From Bacteroidota bacterium (GTDB lineage: Bacteria; Bacteroidota; Bacteroidia; Bacteroidales; Bacteroidaceae), in NCBI GenBank assembly GCA_023425865.1, contig JAFABV010000035.1, positions 1-64,000 of the forward strand: 64,000 nucleotides of DNA, in the 5' to 3' direction. The position numbers and the translations under genes were made by a program. Position 1 is the stretch's first letter; every line of letters begins with the position of its first letter. Below are positions 25,790 through 34,037 of this stretch, piece after piece. Below the pieces are notes generated by a model. That model was not told the DNA's origin. It did no database searches and worked only from the letters and a program-made list of their open reading frames with translations.

Positions 25790-26326
25790 TCAGAGGTCTA
25801 CAGCGTCGAGATCGTAGGGGCAATCCTTGAGCATGAAACTCATGGCGATAATTTGGTTGGTAATGATTTCTTGCTGTCTGGGCGTGAAGATATTTTCGGT
25901 TGCTTTCAGGTTTGCCGCTTTTATCTCTTCGTCAAAGGCTTTCCATTTTTCCCACCATTCAACTACTTCCGAGGGAGTGGACTCTTGCCAGTAGTCTCTG
26001 GCGAGATAAACCAGTTCGCTGAACAACTCGAGAGTTCGACGTTTGTAGTACTCGCCCTTGATAAAATTCTGTCCCAAAGTGATGGTCTCGCTGAGAGAAT
26101 CCTTTTGGGCGTCGTTCAGGGTCGTATGGCCGTCCAGGTCGTCTGCCAAATCGCTGAATGTCTCCTTGAGCGAGTTCCACTCTTCGTCACTGGCCGTGTC
26201 CGCCACGTTCGTCATCTGGCCATAGGCGTCTTTCAGTTCCTCCCATTTCTGGTTGTCGGGTTTGCCACAAGATACCATCCAGCTCATGACTGAGAGCGCG
26301 ATCACTACATGTAAGATCTTTTTCAT
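25790..26326 (-). CDS. Putative lipoprotein of unknown function
   Basis: A 178-residue protein with a lipoprotein signal: a basic start MKKI, hydrophobic core, then MVSCGK with the lipobox cysteine at residue 20. The mature part is helical and rich in Asp, Glu, Trp and Lys (SDEEWNSLKETFSDLADDLD), ending in a short hydrophobic tail. Similar small helical lipoproteins of the DUF6565 type are common in this group, but I cannot place it firmly. No Asp after the +1 cysteine, so outer-membrane sorting is likely. Single gene; no obvious operon. Confidence 0.75.
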   Translation of the reverse strand: MKKILHVVIALSVMSWMVSCGKPDNQKWEELKDAYGQMTNVADTASDEEWNSLKETFSDLADDLDGHTTLNDAQKDSLSETITLGQNFIKGEYYKRRTLELFSELVYLARDYWQESTPSEVVEWWEKWKAFDEEIKAANLKATENIFTPRQQEIITNQIIAMSFMLKDCPYDLDAVDL

Positions 26327-26697
26327 AATCGTTTATTTTAAGAGTTTGATAAATCTTTGCTGCACATGGTTTATTTACCTCATCAAAGCCTGTCAGCTAA
26401 CATCTGCTTACATTCTGGCTTCAGCGGTGATTTTATCTTTCTGCCGCGAAGATAAGGCCGTTTTATGACACGGCATGTATACGTATATTTTGTTCTGGGA
26501 AAAAATATGTTCTGCAGGAAATATGCCCTTCCATGCGTCATGCCTATCCCTGACATTCTGGATTATTAGTAAGAAAGTGGCCGTAAGACAAGTCTACAAC
26601 AAACTATATCCATAGTAAACTCTTCAGCCACTTTAGCCCTACTCCGCGAGAGAGGAGAGGTATCAGGATAAGGTGAAGAGGTTTAGGTTGAATATCG

Positions 26698-27140
26698 TGG
26701 GCAGGTTCCGTGCCATCCGTCCATCGCCACGCGATGATCCGTACTATCGGAATGTGCCGAATGGAAATTCCATTAATTCCGTGTAATCCGTGTTAAAAAA
26801 AACAGAGGAAACCCCTCCCCAGCCCTCCCCGGTGGGAGAGGGGGCGGCTTGCGCGACGTTTTGCATCTCTCGCGGAAAAGCGCAGAAAGCGCAGATTATA
26901 GGCTGTGCGGTGAAAGGGGGCGCAAACGTATGAGGCTGGAATATGCCACTGCGCGGCACGCAATCGAGGGCTGTTTCTATGTGTCTTGCCTTTCCGAGGC
27001 GTTACAGATTAGAGAGGCCATAAATATGAGGAAGAGAGATGCCGCAGGGTCCGTCATCTGTCCATCGCGCAGCGATGCTTCGTAATCTATACGTGCCAGA
27101 AAAGGCTTCCGTTACATCAGTGTTATCCGTTGTTCGACAA
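26698..27140. repeat. Intergenic repeat modules downstream of the unknown 337-aa gene
   Basis: A copy of the ~100-bp module lies at 26698-26796 (CATCGC-CAC-GCGATG, then a GTGTTAAA tail). A more diverged one lies at about 27044-27140 (CATCGC-GCA-GCGATG, GTGTTATCCGTTGTT). Between them is a C-rich stretch and a degenerate GCGCAGATTATAGGC region. The 26327-26697 part shows nothing beyond AT-rich sequence. No gene is supported in 26327-27169. Confidence 0.7.
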
Positions 27141-27169
27141 TAAAATGCAAACCAACAAACCAACCCACC

Positions 27170-28183
27170 TCAATCCAGCCATTCGCGAATCAGGTCGAGC
27201 CAATACTCCCCATTCCTGGAGAGGGCATTAGCCCTTTGGGTCTTCAGGCTCTCGTTGTAGGTGGAGCCATCGGGGGCAAGGACAATGTTGCACAATTCCT
27301 TCCAAGGTATCTTGGGCAGACCATCATTGCCACTCTGTTGGTAGAGGCCGTTGACCGTCAGATATTGGAAAAAACCGCCAATGAGCCGGATAAAGTCAAT
27401 GTTGCTGAGCTGCTGCACACGCCAGGCGTACTCGTAGCGCGAGTCGCGGTATATCATCCTCCGCTTCTCGGCGTTGTCGAGAAAACGCTCAAACAGCTCC
27501 ACGCACATCCGGGTCTTGCTCTCTGAGGGTTGCAGACCATAACGCCCATGCACCTTGAAGGCCATCCGAGCCTTGAATTTCTGGTAGGCTTCTTCGGTGA
27601 AAGCCGTCTCATTGGGTTTGAGCTTAGCTTTGGGCAACTGCGTAGTCTGTATTTCCTCCCCATCGAGAAACCGCTTGTAAACATTACGGATGACGCTCAC
27701 AGCCCGCAGTCCCACCTTCCTGATGTCTTCCTCCTCGTAGAGCGAGATCCAGAAAGGCCAGAAGGTGTTGTCGTTGGCATTGTTGGTGGCCTTGAGCCTA
27801 CTGACAAAGTCTTTGCCGGGAAAGGTATTGTTGAGAATGGTGCAGGTCTCAGCCTTGATGGCGTCCCACTCTTTCTTAAACACCTCAATCTCCTCCTCGT
27901 GGCTGTAACCCGGCATGGTGAGTCCCTTGCAGCCATAGTAGATGCCCACAGTGGGTTCGTAGACATCATACTCGAGCAGAAACTCATAAGCCCGATGCCC
28001 ATCCTTACTGTATAATGTATCCACCTTATACATCAGGTGGTTGGGTGCATCCTTCTGGCGCAGCGTGCCCTTCAACGTGTCGCGGCTGCCGAGCTTGAGC
28101 ATCTTGGCCGTATACATTTTCGAGGCTTCCTCGGTGTACTTGCGCCAATAGGCTTCGTTTGTGGCGTTGGGTGTGTATGCCAT
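27170..28183 (-). CDS. Unknown 337-residue protein
   Basis: Not recognised. The protein is charged and soluble, with no signal peptide. Notable stretches are TFWPFWISLYEEEDIRKVG, VRQVYKR-like RNVYKRFLDG and, near the end, GKYW-like NGEYWLDLIREWLD. The aromatic-rich helical C-terminus looks like a protein-interaction or nucleic-acid-binding helical bundle, but no catalytic motif is seen. The first residues (MAYTPNATNEAYWRKYTEEA) follow a plausible start. It is flanked by repeats on one side and by a 335-bp gene-free stretch on the other, and is probably monocistronic. Confidence 0.75.
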   Translation of the reverse strand: MAYTPNATNEAYWRKYTEEASKMYTAKMLKLGSRDTLKGTLRQKDAPNHLMYKVDTLYSKDGHRAYEFLLEYDVYEPTVGIYYGCKGLTMPGYSHEEEIEVFKKEWDAIKAETCTILNNTFPGKDFVSRLKATNNANDNTFWPFWISLYEEEDIRKVGLRAVSVIRNVYKRFLDGEEIQTTQLPKAKLKPNETAFTEEAYQKFKARMAFKVHGRYGLQPSESKTRMCVELFERFLDNAEKRRMIYRDSRYEYAWRVQQLSNIDFIRLIGGFFQYLTVNGLYQQSGNDGLPKIPWKELCNIVLAPDGSTYNESLKTQRANALSRNGEYWLDLIREWLD

Positions 28184-28518
28184 TTTTCTTTATATTATGC
28201 AGTTGCGTGATCTTCTAAAGATACTTGTTTTGAAATGAGCGTGTCCGCGCGTGAGATAAACGACCAGCCAAATCAGATGATTATAGTTGACCTAACTAAT
28301 AATTAATACTTTTGTTTCTTACAAAGGAACAAATTTCTGGTCAAATGCGCAAGAATGCAGCGAAAAAATGAGCATTATGATCAGAACATTTGGTTTCTGA
28401 AGTATTTTATATAACCCACCCTAAATAGAAGACCATGACTTCGCCAAAAGGGATGGCCTGCATTCAGCAGGTGACAAAAGAACCGATGAAGCGATAGAAA
28501 AGCAATCCTCTCAGTCTG
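28184..28518. other. Gene-free interval, nothing recognised
   Basis: AT-rich 335 bp between the unknown 337-aa gene and the AraC-family gene. Several TAATTA-like runs near 28295-28320 could hold the promoter of the leftward 337-aa gene, but no clear TAnnTTTG is present. No repeats or hairpins stand out. Confidence 0.6.
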
Positions 28519-29427
28519 TTAGGCGTTTCTTATTGAAGCTTGTTCGAGATAAACGGACGGCGTTTTACCTTCCAGACGTTTGAACAGACGACTTAAATGC
28601 GATGGGAAATCAAAGCCGAGCGCATAGGCCGTTTCAGTAACCGATTTGCCTGACATCAGCATGTTCTTGGCCCGGCGGATAACATTACGCCCAATGAAGT
28701 GGTTTGCGGAATCACCCGTTTCCTGCCGAATCAGGTCACCAAGATAATTGGGTGCGACACACAGGCAATCCGCACAAAACCTAACCGTAGGCAATCCTTT
28801 GGAAAACTGTTCGCCCGATGTGTAATAATCGTCCAGCAGACGTTCCAAACGACTGACAATATGGTTGCATTTGGCTCCGCCTTCTATCGGGTGCTGCCTG
28901 TTGAAAAAAGACGAACAATAAGCGAGTATCAGTTCTATCAGTTTTACCATTACTTCCTTGCGCTTGGCTTCGGCCATTTCTTGCCGGAGCATCTGGAAAA
29001 GGGTCGTGCAATCCTGTTGTTCGGAGGCAGAGATGCCCAGAGCATTGTTCACATGATAATGAAAGAACTCCATACGAAGCAGGGTCTTCTCGTAATCCGT
29101 ACCATGAAACAGTTCTGGACTGAACAGCAATGCCCACCCCTTGCGCTGGAAGGTAGTGCCGTCATCTGCCACACCTCCTATTTGAGACGGAGAAACGCAG
29201 ACGATACTACCTACGGAATAGTCGTATATTCCAGCCCCGTAACCGAGCCTCTCCGAATTATCGTCCAAGAGAAACAGCCCATACACGCCCCACAGCGCAC
29301 GGCAATGCCGGATTGGCGACAACTCATCGTAGTGGATGACGCTTACATGGGGATGCAAGTCGTCTGCCCCTACAAATTCATTGTAGTCGTGTACGCTGCT
29401 TACCTTTATATCATACTTCTGTATCAT
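28519..29427 (-). CDS. AraC-family transcriptional regulator
   Basis: A 302-residue regulator. The C-terminal ~100 residues contain the two helix-turn-helix units of the AraC/XylS family: PNYLGDLIRQETGDSANHFI for the first, then MLMSGKSVTETAYALGFDFP and SHLSRLFKRLEGKTPSVY for the second. The N-terminal ~180 residues are a cupin-like ligand domain without named match. It is divergent from the SDR gene (150 bp between starts), so it probably controls the SDR/aldo-keto reductase pair, as such regulators often do. Its -7 element ends only about 9 bp before the start codon, so the leader would be very short. Confidence 0.9.
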   Translation of the reverse strand: MIQKYDIKVSSVHDYNEFVGADDLHPHVSVIHYDELSPIRHCRALWGVYGLFLLDDNSERLGYGAGIYDYSVGSIVCVSPSQIGGVADDGTTFQRKGWALLFSPELFHGTDYEKTLLRMEFFHYHVNNALGISASEQQDCTTLFQMLRQEMAEAKRKEVMVKLIELILAYCSSFFNRQHPIEGGAKCNHIVSRLERLLDDYYTSGEQFSKGLPTVRFCADCLCVAPNYLGDLIRQETGDSANHFIGRNVIRRAKNMLMSGKSVTETAYALGFDFPSHLSRLFKRLEGKTPSVYLEQASIRNA

Positions 29428-29435
29428 GGCAAGTG

Positions 29436-29443
29436 CAAAATTA
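29436..29443 (-). promoter_or_regulatory. Promoter -7 element for the AraC-family gene
   Basis: TAATTTTG on the minus strand, 9 bp before the start codon. Transcription would begin within a few bases of the ATG. Confidence 0.4.
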
Positions 29444-29518
29444 GCCTATTATTTTCATAATCAGTAATAATGACTTTTATTTCGGTATTCCCTCACGGCC
29501 TTTTTTAGTGCAGGCCCG

Positions 29519-29526
29519 TAATTTTG
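29519..29526 (+). promoter_or_regulatory. Promoter -7 element for the SDR gene
   Basis: TAATTTTG on the plus strand, about 50 bp before the SDR start, in the divergent spacer shared with the AraC-family gene. Confidence 0.5.
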
Positions 29527-29576
29527 CATCAGAAATAGCAAATACAATGTATGATACAGAAAATATTTGACGCACA

Positions 29577-30338
29577 ATGGATATACGTTTTGAAAATAAA
29601 GTAGCATTGGTTACGGGTGCAGCCGGCGGTATAGGTTATGCCGCCGCACGGATGTTTGCCGAAGCCGGTGCGTCGGTCGCCATGGTCGATCTGGATCGCC
29701 GGGTAACAGACCGTGCCAACCAACTGACGGCGGAAGGGCACCATGCCATCGGTATCAGGTGCGATGTATCGGACGAGGCACAAGTGAAAGCGGCTGTAGA
29801 AGAGGTCGTCGCAGTCTTCGGCAAGTTGGATATAGCCTATAATAACGTGGGCATTCATGCCGCCGTGCGAGAAGAGCTGGCGGAAACCGAAGGCTGGGAT
29901 TTTGACCGGGTAATATCGGTCAATCTGCGAGGTGTGTGGAACTGCATGAAGTACGAACTTATCGAGATGAAAAAGCAGGGCAAGGGAGCCATCGTGAACT
30001 GTTCGTCGCAGGGCGGTCTGGTAGGCATCCCCTGCATCGGGGCTTACAACGCCTCGAAACACGGTGTATTGGGCCTGACCAAATCGGCGGCACTGGAGTA
30101 TGCCCGGCAGGGTATCCGCATCAACGCTATCTGTCCCGGCACCTGCGAGACCCCAATGGTACGTCAGGCCATCGAGCAGTCGCCCGACCACATGGCACGT
30201 GTCATCGACGCCATCCCGCTGGGGCGTGTCGGCAAAGCAGAAGAAATCGCTTCTATGGTGCTGCTCCTATGCAGCGACTACGCCGGCTTTGCCATTGGAC
30301 AGACATGGGCGATGGACGGAGGGTACACGTCGATGTAA
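29577..30338 (+). CDS. Short-chain dehydrogenase/reductase (SDR)
   Basis: A 253-residue classical SDR that uses NAD(P)H. The nucleotide-binding glycine motif is TGAAGGIG (residues 13-20), with an acidic residue after the second strand (MVDLDRR) that favours NAD(H). NNVG marks the structural motif, and the catalytic Ser and YxxxK are in NCSSQGG and YNASKHG. The C-terminus AIGQTWAMDGGYTSM is typical. Substrate not predictable. It lies 40 bp before the exported aldo/keto reductase gene and is probably co-transcribed with it under the divergent AraC-type regulator. Confidence 0.92.
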   Translation: MDIRFENKVALVTGAAGGIGYAAARMFAEAGASVAMVDLDRRVTDRANQLTAEGHHAIGIRCDVSDEAQVKAAVEEVVAVFGKLDIAYNNVGIHAAVREELAETEGWDFDRVISVNLRGVWNCMKYELIEMKKQGKGAIVNCSSQGGLVGIPCIGAYNASKHGVLGLTKSAALEYARQGIRINAICPGTCETPMVRQAIEQSPDHMARVIDAIPLGRVGKAEEIASMVLLLCSDYAGFAIGQTWAMDGGYTSM

Positions 30339-30378
30339 TAAAGGTGAGCATTATTAATCACCACCGAAACAAGACAGA

Positions 30379-31284
30379 ATGATAAACAGATTAAAAACAA
30401 TCCTTGCCATTGCCCTTGTATGGGGGATAGCAATTCAAACAAACGCACAGGAGATGAACAAGGGACCAACTGTAAAACTAAACAACGGCATGGAAATGCC
30501 GCAATTGGGGGTAGGCACGTTTCTTGTCAAGGACGATGCCGCAGAGCGAGTATGCCACGCCATCAAACTCGGCTTCCGCCTGATTGACACCGCACAGGGT
30601 TACGGAAACGAAAAAGAGGTGGGTGAAGGCATAAGCCGGAGCGGCATAGACCGCCGTAAGCTCTTCATCACCACAAAAGTGAACACCAACGAAATGCGCA
30701 ACGGTACCGTGCGGCAGTCGCTCGACAAAAGTCTTGCCAACCTCAAAACAGACTACATCGACCTTGTACTCATACACTGGCCCGTACAAGGACACATCAA
30801 GGAAACTTGGCAGATATTGGAGGAATACGTGGACAAGGGGAAAATTCGCAGTATAGGTGTAAGCAATTTCAACCCGCACCATCTTGACGAGTTGCTGGCG
30901 TATGCACGCATACGCCCTGTTGTCAATCAAATCGAGATTCAACCATACATGACCCAGCATCGCGTCGTGGGCTATACGTTCAGCAAGGGTATTCAGGTGG
31001 AAGCATGGGGGCCGTTGGGACAGGGCGTTACCGGCGTGCTCAATGACCCGGCTGTCGGTGAGATTGCCGCACGGCACGGAAAATCAGCAGCACAAGTCAT
31101 ACTGCGTTGGCACATGCAGCGTGGACTGGTCACCATCCCCCGCTGTGACAACGATGCGTACACAGACGAAAATATCCGCATATTTGACTTCGAACTTTCG
31201 CCTTCCGAAATGGAAATGATTAACGGGCTAAACCGCAACCAGCGTGCATACGAGCAGAACGACCCGGATAATTTCCCATGGTAG
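30379..31284 (+). CDS. Aldo/keto reductase with an N-terminal signal peptide
   Basis: Residues about 30-301 form a complete aldo/keto reductase barrel: GVGTFLVKDDAAERVC, catalytic Asp-Tyr in LIDTAQGYGNE, Lys in FITTKVN, His in LVLIHWP, and a late cofactor motif IPRCDNDAYTDENI. Ahead of it lies a signal peptide, MINRLKTILAIALVWGIAIQ followed by TNAQE, with likely cleavage after Ala. Enzymes of this family need cytoplasmic NADPH, so an exported copy is unusual; an alternative start at MNKGPTVKLNNGMEMPQ (about 30454) would give a normal cytosolic enzyme. Substrate unknown. Confidence 0.88.
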   Translation: MINRLKTILAIALVWGIAIQTNAQEMNKGPTVKLNNGMEMPQLGVGTFLVKDDAAERVCHAIKLGFRLIDTAQGYGNEKEVGEGISRSGIDRRKLFITTKVNTNEMRNGTVRQSLDKSLANLKTDYIDLVLIHWPVQGHIKETWQILEEYVDKGKIRSIGVSNFNPHHLDELLAYARIRPVVNQIEIQPYMTQHRVVGYTFSKGIQVEAWGPLGQGVTGVLNDPAVGEIAARHGKSAAQVILRWHMQRGLVTIPRCDNDAYTDENIRIFDFELSPSEMEMINGLNRNQRAYEQNDPDNFPW

Positions 31285-31406
31285 CCGATAAGACACATCA
31301 GAAAAACGGTTGGCGGTTTGCTGTTCACTCGGTGTACATCCCGTCAACGTTCTCGAACCAACGACTGAAGCACAGGAGAAGAAGAGTGTTCGACCGCCAC
31401 CGAGGT

Positions 31407-31544
31407 GTGGTGCTATATTGAAGCATAAAATGATTCTATATAAAACCATAAAATGGTTCTATATAAAACCATGCGATGATTCTATACAGAAGCATAAAAT
31501 GGTTTTATACAGAACGATACGGTGGTTTGGGTAGAAGCGTAAGG
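31407..31544. repeat. 23-bp palindrome array, copy 2 (6 units)
   Basis: Units start at 31407, 31430, 31453, 31476, 31499 and 31522. The four central ones are clear variants of ATGGTTCTATATAGAACCAT plus a 3-bp spacer; the first and last are degenerate but keep the 23-bp phase. It lies downstream of the aldo/keto reductase gene. Confidence 0.88.
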
Positions 31545-31607
31545 CGAATAGGTTTGGCCATGAGCATAAAAAAATGCTAAAACGCCTGCCATACCGCCAC
31601 ATTTTTG

Positions 31608-31615
31608 TATCTTTG
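31608..31615 (+). promoter_or_regulatory. Promoter -7 element for the secreted-protein/HprK/PqqD cassette
   Basis: TATCTTTG followed by CAG, 33 bp before the start of the 133-aa gene. A TTTTTG run lies immediately upstream; no well-spaced -33 box is clear. Confidence 0.5.
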
Positions 31616-31647
31616 CAGACATACAAGCAACACTTATCGACAATAGC

Positions 31648-32049
31648 ATGGATTTGAAACGTCGCCTCTTGTGTGCCATCGTGGCGCTGGTGAGCCTGAG
31701 TGCCGCAGCAGAAAACAAAGTACACACCGTATATCTGTATGGCTTTGCCGCATCGTTCAACGATTCGACGGTTTACTTCACGCCCATACAGCAACTCGAC
31801 TCCGCTTACATTGACAGCAAAACCAAGTTTCTCTATAGTCGGGAGAACTACTCCTATCAGCTTCGCGACTATCTTGCCGGCAGTGGCTACCCTAACGCCA
31901 CGTGCATCACTTCGTATGCGTTGAATCGCAAAGATGCCGAGAAGAAATACCTCGCGCTGCGCAAGCGGTACAGCGAAAAGGGCAAATATATTGTCAACGA
32001 CTTGAAGGAAGAGGAGTTCCGCTTCCTGCCCATCGCGCCTAACCCTTAA
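31648..32049 (+). CDS. Small secreted protein of unknown function
   Basis: A 133-residue protein with a type I signal peptide (MDLKRRLLCAIVALVSLSAA, cleavage after AAA, about residue 21). The mature part contains YLYGFAASFNDSTVYFTPIQ and an alternating Lys/Tyr-rich helical C-terminus (KDAEKKYLALRKRYSEKGKY). No catalytic motif is seen. It is first in a short operon, 15 bp before the HprK-like kinase gene, followed by an S26-type peptidase and a PqqD-like gene. It may be a substrate or partner of the cassette, or simply the leading gene of a chance operon. Confidence 0.8.
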   Translation: MDLKRRLLCAIVALVSLSAAAENKVHTVYLYGFAASFNDSTVYFTPIQQLDSAYIDSKTKFLYSRENYSYQLRDYLAGSGYPNATCITSYALNRKDAEKKYLALRKRYSEKGKYIVNDLKEEEFRFLPIAPNP

Positions 32050-32064
32050 GCACCACCCGCCCGC

Positions 32065-32964
32065 ATGGAAACGCCGTCTGTGCATCTGTTTCGTATCGCC
32101 GACTTCAACCTGCGCGTGGTCTTCGCCCCGGGCAGTGACAATAGTGTGTCGCTGCTGCCCTCGTTCGCGCCCTTTGCCGTTGACCGGTTTGCTGATGACG
32201 ACCTGCTCTTCCAGCTCACAGTAGACGATAGTTTGCTGCCGCGGCCCATAGAGCAGCGCGAACGCATCCGCGATTTTGACACGGGCAATGGTGACATCAC
32301 TGTCGACCGGCTCGACGACGGCGGCTACCAGTTTATCATCAAGAACATCGCTGGCGAGGCCTGCTGCCTGCTCCAGACCAACAAGGGCTTTGACGACTGC
32401 CACTGTGCCCTCAACGGCAACTACAACATGCGGTTCTTTGGTCTCAACAACGCGCTGATGCAGGTCTTCTCGTTCTCGGCGTGCCGCCGCGCCACACTGC
32501 TTCTCCACGCGTCGCTGGTGAGGCAAAACGGTTATGGCTATGCCTTCATAGCCAAGAGCGGCACGGGCAAATCGACACAGGTGAGCAACTGGCTGCGCTA
32601 TCTGCCCGGCTGCGACCTGATGAACGACGACAACCCCATCGTGCGATTTATCGATGGCGAGCCTTATATCTACGGCAGTCCGTGGAGTGGCAAGACACCC
32701 TGCTACCGCAACGTCAAGGCCCGCTTGGGCGCCATCACCCGCATAGACCGCGCGCCCAGCAACTCCATAGAGAAACTCAACCCCGTCGACGCTTTTGCCT
32801 CGATGCTGCCCTCGTGTTCCGCGATGAAATGGGACAGTGACATCTTCAACCACATCTGCAACACCATTACACGCATTGTCGAGACCACCGGCATCTACAC
32901 CCTGCACTGCCTTCCCGACAAAGAGGCCGCCATCTTATGCAACCAAACCATCAGCAAGAAATAG
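32065..32964 (+). CDS. HPr-kinase-like (HprK-type) serine kinase
   Basis: A 299-residue protein whose C-terminal half has the HprK-type P-loop AFIAKSGTGKSTQVSNWL (about residues 165-182), then DLMNDDNPIVR as the acidic catalytic segment and GSPWSGKTP. The N-terminal half lacks the HPr-binding domain, so it is not the sugar-regulatory HPr kinase. Kinases of this shape occur beside PqqD-like proteins in peptide-modification loci, for example lasso peptide kinases. It overlaps the following S26-type gene by 28 bp, and PqqD follows. I infer it phosphorylates a small peptide or protein serine; the substrate is unknown. Confidence 0.75.
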   Translation: METPSVHLFRIADFNLRVVFAPGSDNSVSLLPSFAPFAVDRFADDDLLFQLTVDDSLLPRPIEQRERIRDFDTGNGDITVDRLDDGGYQFIIKNIAGEACCLLQTNKGFDDCHCALNGNYNMRFFGLNNALMQVFSFSACRRATLLLHASLVRQNGYGYAFIAKSGTGKSTQVSNWLRYLPGCDLMNDDNPIVRFIDGEPYIYGSPWSGKTPCYRNVKARLGAITRIDRAPSNSIEKLNPVDAFASMLPSCSAMKWDSDIFNHICNTITRIVETTGIYTLHCLPDKEAAILCNQTISKK

Positions 32965-33497
32965 GACTCGTCAGACGCATGTGGCGTCGCTGCCTCGGCA
33001 GCGCCAGCCCCGCGACCTCCTCGCGTGAAGAGACGAGTGAGAGGCAGTTTGCCAATGCCGAGCTGTTGCCAGCCATTGTTCAACTGATGGACGAGGGGCA
33101 CACCATAACCCTCAACCTGCGGGGAAACTCCATGCGCCCCTTCTTGGAAGACAATCGCGACAAGGCGTTGCTCACCAAGGCCCGCGACGTGCGTGTGGGC
33201 GACGCCGTGCTGGCAGAGGTCTCCCCCCTGCACTTTGTGCTTCACCGGGTGGTGGCCATCGACGGCGAGGCCGTGACGCTGCGCGGCGACGGCAACATCG
33301 GCGTGGAGCACTGCCGGCTGAAAGACATCAAGGGTGCCGTAATCGGTTTCTACCGCAAGGGGCGCGACACCCTCGACCGCACCGACGGCCTCAAATGGAG
33401 GGTGTACTCGTGGCTGTGGATGCGGCTGCGGCCGTTGCGCCGCTACCTGCTGGCCTTTTACCGCCGTATATGGATTCCCCTTTTCGGACCATGCTGA
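32937..33497 (+). CDS. S24/S26-family peptidase, signal-peptidase-like (S26B type)
   Basis: A 186-residue protein. LRGNSMRPFL holds the nucleophilic serine. Where type I bacterial signal peptidases have lysine, LHFVLHRVVAIDGE has histidine, the Ser-His arrangement of the S26B subfamily (SipW and archaeal types). No N-terminal transmembrane anchor is seen; an aromatic, hydrophobic C-terminus (WRVYSWLWMRLRPLRRYLLA) may associate with the membrane. In related loci this peptidase could process the leader of a modified peptide. It overlaps the HprK-like gene by 28 bp, which suggests coupling. Confidence 0.75.
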   Translation: MQPNHQQEIGLVRRMWRRCLGSASPATSSREETSERQFANAELLPAIVQLMDEGHTITLNLRGNSMRPFLEDNRDKALLTKARDVRVGDAVLAEVSPLHFVLHRVVAIDGEAVTLRGDGNIGVEHCRLKDIKGAVIGFYRKGRDTLDRTDGLKWRVYSWLWMRLRPLRRYLLAFYRRIWIPLFGPC

Positions 33498-33590
33498 GCC
33501 CAACGCCCCACGGCAAGCCACGCCACCAAGGGGCAAGGCACTGACGGCATGTACGCCCGAAAAACATACAAAAACCAAATACCTGCCATT

Positions 33591-33878
33591 ATGAAAGCAA
33601 AAAAAGGATTCAACCTACGCGACGTTTGCGGCCTGAAAATCATTGTGGCCGAGGGCATAGAGAACATCGACTTCAGCAACATCATCAGCATGAACGAGAG
33701 CTCTGCCCTGGTCTGGAACACCTTAAAGGACAGAGAGTTCACGGTAGACGACATGGCCCAGACACTGATGGACAACTACCAGATTGACGACGACACGCCC
33801 TTGCCCCACGACAAGGCGCTGGCCGACGCCAAAGAGCTGGCCGCACGGTGGCTGGAGGCGGGCATCATAGAAGCCTAA
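33591..33878 (+). CDS. PqqD-like protein (peptide-binding chaperone)
   Basis: A 95-residue protein from the ATG at 33591; the upstream in-frame ATG at 33549 would add 14 residues not seen in this family (MYARKTYKNQIPAI). It begins MKAKKGFNLRDVCG and continues LNESSALVW-like MNESSALVWNTLKDREFTV, then an acidic C-terminal helix ALADAKELAARWLEAGIIEA. This is the layout of the RiPP-recognition (PqqD) winged-helix domain that binds leader peptides. No radical SAM or B2 peptidase gene is seen alongside, so the peptide it serves is unidentified; it completes a kinase/peptidase/PqqD set. Confidence 0.8.
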   Translation: MKAKKGFNLRDVCGLKIIVAEGIENIDFSNIISMNESSALVWNTLKDREFTVDDMAQTLMDNYQIDDDTPLPHDKALADAKELAARWLEAGIIEA

Positions 33879-33963
33879 GCCGGGCTGCAGGCTTTTGCCA
33901 CACAGACGTGACAAAGTGACTTAACGCAGGTAAAAATAATCGAAAAAACAGGCGCTCGCTGAC

Positions 33964-33991
33964 TTGGTTCACCGATTATTTAGTACCTTTG
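33964..33991 (+). promoter_or_regulatory. Promoter for pgk
   Basis: TTG at 33964-33966 and TACCTTTG at 33984-33991 match the phylum's -33/-7 pattern. Transcription would start near 33996 and give a leader of about 40 nt. Confidence 0.6.
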
Positions 33992-34037
33992 CACTAACAA
34001 ATAATCAGCTTTTTCTAACTATAAATTATAAGTTGTA

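Noticed and set aside
33549..33590. Longer start for the PqqD-like protein
   Set aside because: Adds 14 residues unlike the family; the ATG at 33591 matches the usual first residues.
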